Shown here in pieces: positions 31,226 to 33,788 of a DNA stretch of 33,788 nt (within the stretch, counting starts at the first letter, position 1; each line of letters starts with the position of its first letter). The DNA lies in assembly GCA_013349285.1 (NCBI GenBank), contig DUZU01000029.1, positions 1-33,788 of the forward strand, in the 5' to 3' direction. Origin of the DNA: Deltaproteobacteria bacterium. Lineage in GTDB: Bacteria; Desulfobacterota; Desulfobulbia; Desulfobulbales; Desulfurivibrionaceae. The notes below the pieces were generated by a model. It saw only the letters and a list, made by a program, of their open reading frames with translations, was not told the DNA's origin and did not search any database. Made by a program: the position numbers and the translations under genes.

Positions 31226-32035
31226 TCAATATTCGATAACCTTGAAATCTTTGGCCTCGTCATTGGCCTTGAAATAACCAAACTGCTTAAACCCGAAAAG
31301 CCAGGCAAAAATATTGCACGGGAACTTGGCGACATTGGTCGTATAAATATTGGTCTGCTCATTGAAAATGATGCGCTTGGCGGCCAAATCACGCTCAACT
31401 TCGACCAGGGCCGCCATCAGGGAGCCGAAATTGACGGAAAGCTTCAAATCCGGATATTGTTCGGCCACGGCCATGAGTTTGGACAAGGAGTTCAACAGAG
31501 AGCTTTGAGATGCCGCTACCGTTCCGCCGCCCCCAAGAACAGCCAGGGCCGCGGCCTGCCGGTCACCCTTGACGGCCGCCTTCGGCAGTTCTGTGGTATT
31601 TTTTCCGATTGACGCCTCTTGCGGCCGCAACATGGTGCGCAGGGAGACAATGGAAGTAAAAACCTGCTGCTCATATTGAGAGTAATCAAGGACCGCTTTG
31701 GAAAGATTTTTGGCAATATCGTTTCGTCGCTGGACCAGAGCGTCGATGTCGGCATGGGCGGCCAGCATGTTCTGCTGGGTGTCGATCAGCAGATTGTAAT
31801 AATAAACGGCCATGATCATCTTCATCGCCAATAACAGCGACACCAGACCGACGGAGATGGCTATCTTCTGTCGTCTGCTGAACTGTGGCTTCCATCTTAG
31901 CAGCATATCGGGAAGAGAACTTGCCATGGCATAGTGCTGATCAACCGGCAGGCGCCGATCGGCGACCAGGTCATACTTACGGCCGTATACTTCCCTAACC
32001 ACCCTGTTGATCATGCTTTTATTGGAAAAATTCAT
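31226..32035 (-). CDS. mamQ: MamQ, LemA-family magnetosome protein
   Basis: A 269-residue protein with one membrane helix at about 57-80 and a LemA-type helical domain after it: YYYNLLIDTQQNM, IDALVQRRNDI, LLNSLSKLMAVAEQYPDLK, NEQTNIYTTNVAKFPCNI and GFKQFGYF. MamQ is required for magnetosome vesicle formation in AMB-1, with MamI, MamL and MamB. It lies between a double-MamI gene and the candidate haem-b protein gene, consistent with a membrane-forming unit. Confidence 0.92.
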   Translation of the reverse strand: MNFSNKSMINRVVREVYGRKYDLVADRRLPVDQHYAMASSLPDMLLRWKPQFSRRQKIAISVGLVSLLLAMKMIMAVYYYNLLIDTQQNMLAAHADIDALVQRRNDIAKNLSKAVLDYSQYEQQVFTSIVSLRTMLRPQEASIGKNTTELPKAAVKGDRQAAALAVLGGGGTVAASQSSLLNSLSKLMAVAEQYPDLKLSVNFGSLMAALVEVERDLAAKRIIFNEQTNIYTTNVAKFPCNIFAWLFGFKQFGYFKANDEAKDFKVIEY

Positions 32036-32057
32036 CTCGCCCGGTTTCGCTCAAAGG

Positions 32058-32423
32058 TTAATCTTTCAGACTTGTCAGGCCGTGGACAAAGGAAAAAAGA
32101 CCGGCCATAATCAAAAACAACGGCAAAAAGCCGTGAAGGAAATCCATGGTCGTATAAAATTCGTCATACAGGCCGAAACAGCCGAGAACGGTGAAAACCA
32201 CCGCCAGCCCTATATTCAAACCGCGAAGCGAATGCGGGCCGTTTATAACGGCGGCGACGGCGGCGGTCAGGCCGATCACGATAAAGAGAGGTTGCAATCC
32301 GCCCGAGACAAACTCGAGCACATAAAGGGAATTTTTTAGGCCGAAAAACAGGCCCGAGCAGAAAACCGCAACCCCGGCCACAATATGTGTTGGTCTCATT
32401 CCAGATTCTTTTAGCATCTCCAT
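32058..32423 (-). CDS. Tandem MamI-like protein (two MamI units, four helices)
   Basis: A 121-residue protein made of two MamI-like units, each a helix, a short loop and a helix. Loops are YVLEFVSGGLQP (34-45) and TTMDFLHGFLP (91-101); in the MamI protein at the start of the operon the loop is YYVMDFLKGGVP. The two halves resemble each other and MamI, so it likely arose by duplication. MamI promotes membrane invagination; a four-helix version could form a pseudo-dimer. The ATG at 32423 is preferred over an upstream ATG at 32474 because AGG lies suitably placed before it. It lies between mamA and mamQ. Confidence 0.8.
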   Translation of the reverse strand: MEMLKESGMRPTHIVAGVAVFCSGLFFGLKNSLYVLEFVSGGLQPLFIVIGLTAAVAAVINGPHSLRGLNIGLAVVFTVLGCFGLYDEFYTTMDFLHGFLPLFLIMAGLFSFVHGLTSLKD

Positions 32424-32505
32424 ATCTCTACCTGATCGTTTCGCATTAACTCCACCCTGCTCAGTTGCCGTCATTGTTTGCAAACAGTCGGCTTACCAGC
32501 ACCGG

Positions 32506-33228
32506 TTAAAGATCCAAATCTTCCTCATCCTCTTCCAGCTCCATGACCCTGGCAAAGCACGTGGCGGCCTCTTTGCTCTTGCCGGCCCGTTCGTAAAGGA
32601 AACCAAGATGCTGAAAATATTTGGCCTCTTCGTTGTTCAACTTCGTGGCCTTTTCCATGGCCTCCACCGCCTCGCTGTCTTTTTCCATGCGGTTGTAAGC
32701 CATACCGAGCAGGTAATAAATTTCGGCATTTTCCGCCTCCGCCTTCCGCAGTTCCTCCAACCCGGCAACGGCCTGCTCGAACTCCTTGCGTTTCAGCAGT
32801 AACCGGCATTTTTGATAAACGGCGTCACGGTTGTTCGGGTCTATTTTCAGCAACTTATCCAGTACAGTGATGGCCTGTTTGCTTTTTCCGCCTCCCGCCA
32901 GGGCTATGGCCAGCTGATAAAGGGCATCGGTGTTTTTCGGCTCAAGGCGGGCCCATTCCTTGAGTGAATTGATCGCCTTCTGATGCAACCCTTTGCGCAG
33001 GTAATGGTTGCTGACATTACGATGAATTTTGGCCTTATCCTTGGAGCTCAAGCCGAAAAGCGAATTATAAAAATTCAACAGCCCGCCCAACAGCCTGCCG
33101 CCGAAAATAGACATGGCATGAAGATAAAAAATCGTCGAGGTTTCGGCGCTCTCGATTGAGCCGACGGCAGGCTCCTGAACTAACATTTCCACGTCCCCTT
33201 GCGTCTTTTTCACTTTTTTGTTAGGCAT
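32506..33228 (-). CDS. mamA: MamA, TPR magnetosome-associated protein
   Basis: A 240-residue protein with about four to five tetratricopeptide repeats in residues about 70-230 (HYLRKGLHQKAINSLKEW, LYQLAIALAGGGKSKQAI, IYYLLGMAYNRMEKDSEAV, YFQHLGFLYERAGKSKEA) and an acidic C-terminus. MamA binds the cytoplasmic face of magnetosomes and recruits other proteins. The ATG at 33228 overlaps the end of mamI by eight bases; a longer frame to 33288 lacks a matching start signal. The N-terminal about 70 residues are more extended than in AMB-1 MamA. Confidence 0.9.
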   Translation of the reverse strand: MPNKKVKKTQGDVEMLVQEPAVGSIESAETSTIFYLHAMSIFGGRLLGGLLNFYNSLFGLSSKDKAKIHRNVSNHYLRKGLHQKAINSLKEWARLEPKNTDALYQLAIALAGGGKSKQAITVLDKLLKIDPNNRDAVYQKCRLLLKRKEFEQAVAGLEELRKAEAENAEIYYLLGMAYNRMEKDSEAVEAMEKATKLNNEEAKYFQHLGFLYERAGKSKEAATCFARVMELEEDEEDLDL

Positions 33229-33403
33229 CCTCTTCTTCCTCCTGTTCGTAAGGCACGATTCCAGCCAGGGTGGCCAGCATGCCACCAAGCATCAAGGCAA
33301 TCGGTACGCCGCCTTTTAAAAAGTCCATGACATAGTAATGCTCATCGATTACGCCCCAGATTCCGAGGGCCACCAAAAATAATCCGATCACGATCGACAT
33401 CAT
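33221..33403 (-). CDS. mamI: MamI, small magnetosome membrane protein
   Basis: A 60-residue protein with two membrane helices joined by a short loop: IVIGLFLVALGIWGVID, then YYVMDFLKGGVP, then IALMLGGMLATLAGI, ending in a Glu-rich tail. This matches the layout and loop of MamI (helix, W/Y-x-V-x-E/D-F-L-x-G-x-V-P, helix). It is needed for vesicle formation. AGGTGG lies shortly before the ATG at 33403 (a second ATG is at 33400). It overlaps mamA and is the first gene of the leftward block in this window. Confidence 0.9.
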   Translation of the reverse strand: MMSIVIGLFLVALGIWGVIDEHYYVMDFLKGGVPIALMLGGMLATLAGIVPYEQEEEEDA

Positions 33404-33788
33404 TTCACGCCACCTGCAAAAATGGTTTTTAGTAATAGGTTCTTTGTTTCCGGTTTTTCGACCGGCCTCAACCCGTCATGCAAAAATGAATTGACGCTTC
33501 CTGAAGCCGCTTGCCACCGAAGTGTGAAATACCTGTATTGTATGTATGAAACTTCCACTCCTAACATCCGCTAACAGAATTCATCATCGGCAAAATGATT
33601 TTCAAAATACAAGTCGGCAATCATGCCCGGTTTTGCATATCTTTCATCTGTACTGCCTCCGATAACCGTCTGTTTATACATGTTTTTTATTTGCAAAAGG
33701 CTCAGTGTTTTTTTTGGGTAAATGCGGGGGGGGGGGGGGGGTTTTTTTTTTTTTTTTGAAAAAATAAAAAATTGACATGACCCGGTTT
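33404..33788. other. Gene-free right end with probable sequencing artefact
   Basis: I see no supported gene here. The promoter of the mamI-led operon should lie in this stretch, but I find no convincing -35/-10 pair reading leftward. Bases 33726-33757 are G16 followed by T16, which is unlikely to be genuine and casts doubt on the last about 70 bases. Confidence 0.7.

Noticed and set aside
30705-31229. A 174-residue minus-strand frame overlapping the candidate haem-b gene
   Set aside because: The alternative frame (30716-31222) has clear membrane helices, a coupled start after mamQ and a natural stop; this one has a random composition.
8240-33788. Search for transposases, integrases or insertion sequences
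   Set aside because: No gene in the window has transposase or integrase motifs, and I saw no flanking inverted repeats, so no mobile element is called despite the tRNA boundary.

Overview
The window carries most of a magnetosome gene cluster. The gene set points to a magnetotactic member of the Desulfobacterota (the former Deltaproteobacteria). The recognised magnetosome proteins are MamI, MamA, MamQ, MamB, a magnetochrome/PDZ protein, a MamE-MamO fusion, a MamE-like protease domain, a MamL-like protein, MamM and MamK. The MamEO fusion, the FeoB unit and the many small Mad-like membrane proteins fit what I recall of desulfobacterial clusters. That lineage call is inference from gene content, because there is no rRNA or housekeeping marker here. 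I cannot tell whether the mineral is magnetite or greigite.

Layout. (1) 1-8101, plus strand: the 3' end of a large surface or adhesin-like protein, then two HlyD-type adaptors (one with a GAF-like domain) and an M50 metalloprotease-HlyD fusion, as a tight four-gene operon closed by a terminator. (2) 8164-8533: tRNA-Asn (minus) and tRNA-Pro (plus), each with a good sigma70 promoter; this is the boundary of the magnetosome region. (3) 8593-11908, minus: an iron unit of a four-cluster ferredoxin, FeoB, and a DtxR-type regulator with a FeoA domain. (4) 12058-12378: one lone plus-strand gene. (5) 12430-20414, minus: a cytoskeleton-like block with MamK, a MamK paralog with altered active-site residues, an FtsA-like protein, coiled-coil and membrane proteins, an EcsC-family protein and a HEAT-repeat protein. 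(6) 20407-33403, minus: the membrane, iron and redox core of the magnetosome.

How the parts fit. Transcription of the core probably enters from the right and runs leftward through tightly packed, often overlapping genes. MamI, a double-MamI protein, MamQ, the MamL-like protein and MamB would shape the vesicle. MamB, MamM and FeoB would move iron. MamEO and a five-haem magnetochrome protein would set iron redox state in the vesicle, perhaps with a candidate haem-b membrane protein. MamK and its relatives would align the chain, with MamA coating the vesicle.

Most unusual: natural active-site substitutions in two of three adjacent actin-fold genes, an FtsA-like protein inside a magnetosome cluster, NifX-like domains on two neighbouring PDZ proteins, a tandem MamI protein, a Q-D-D pseudoprotease beside a MamEO with an intact triad, and a recently duplicated 120-bp haem module. 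The last about 385 bases hold no gene and include a G16-T16 homopolymer that looks like a sequencing or assembly artefact.
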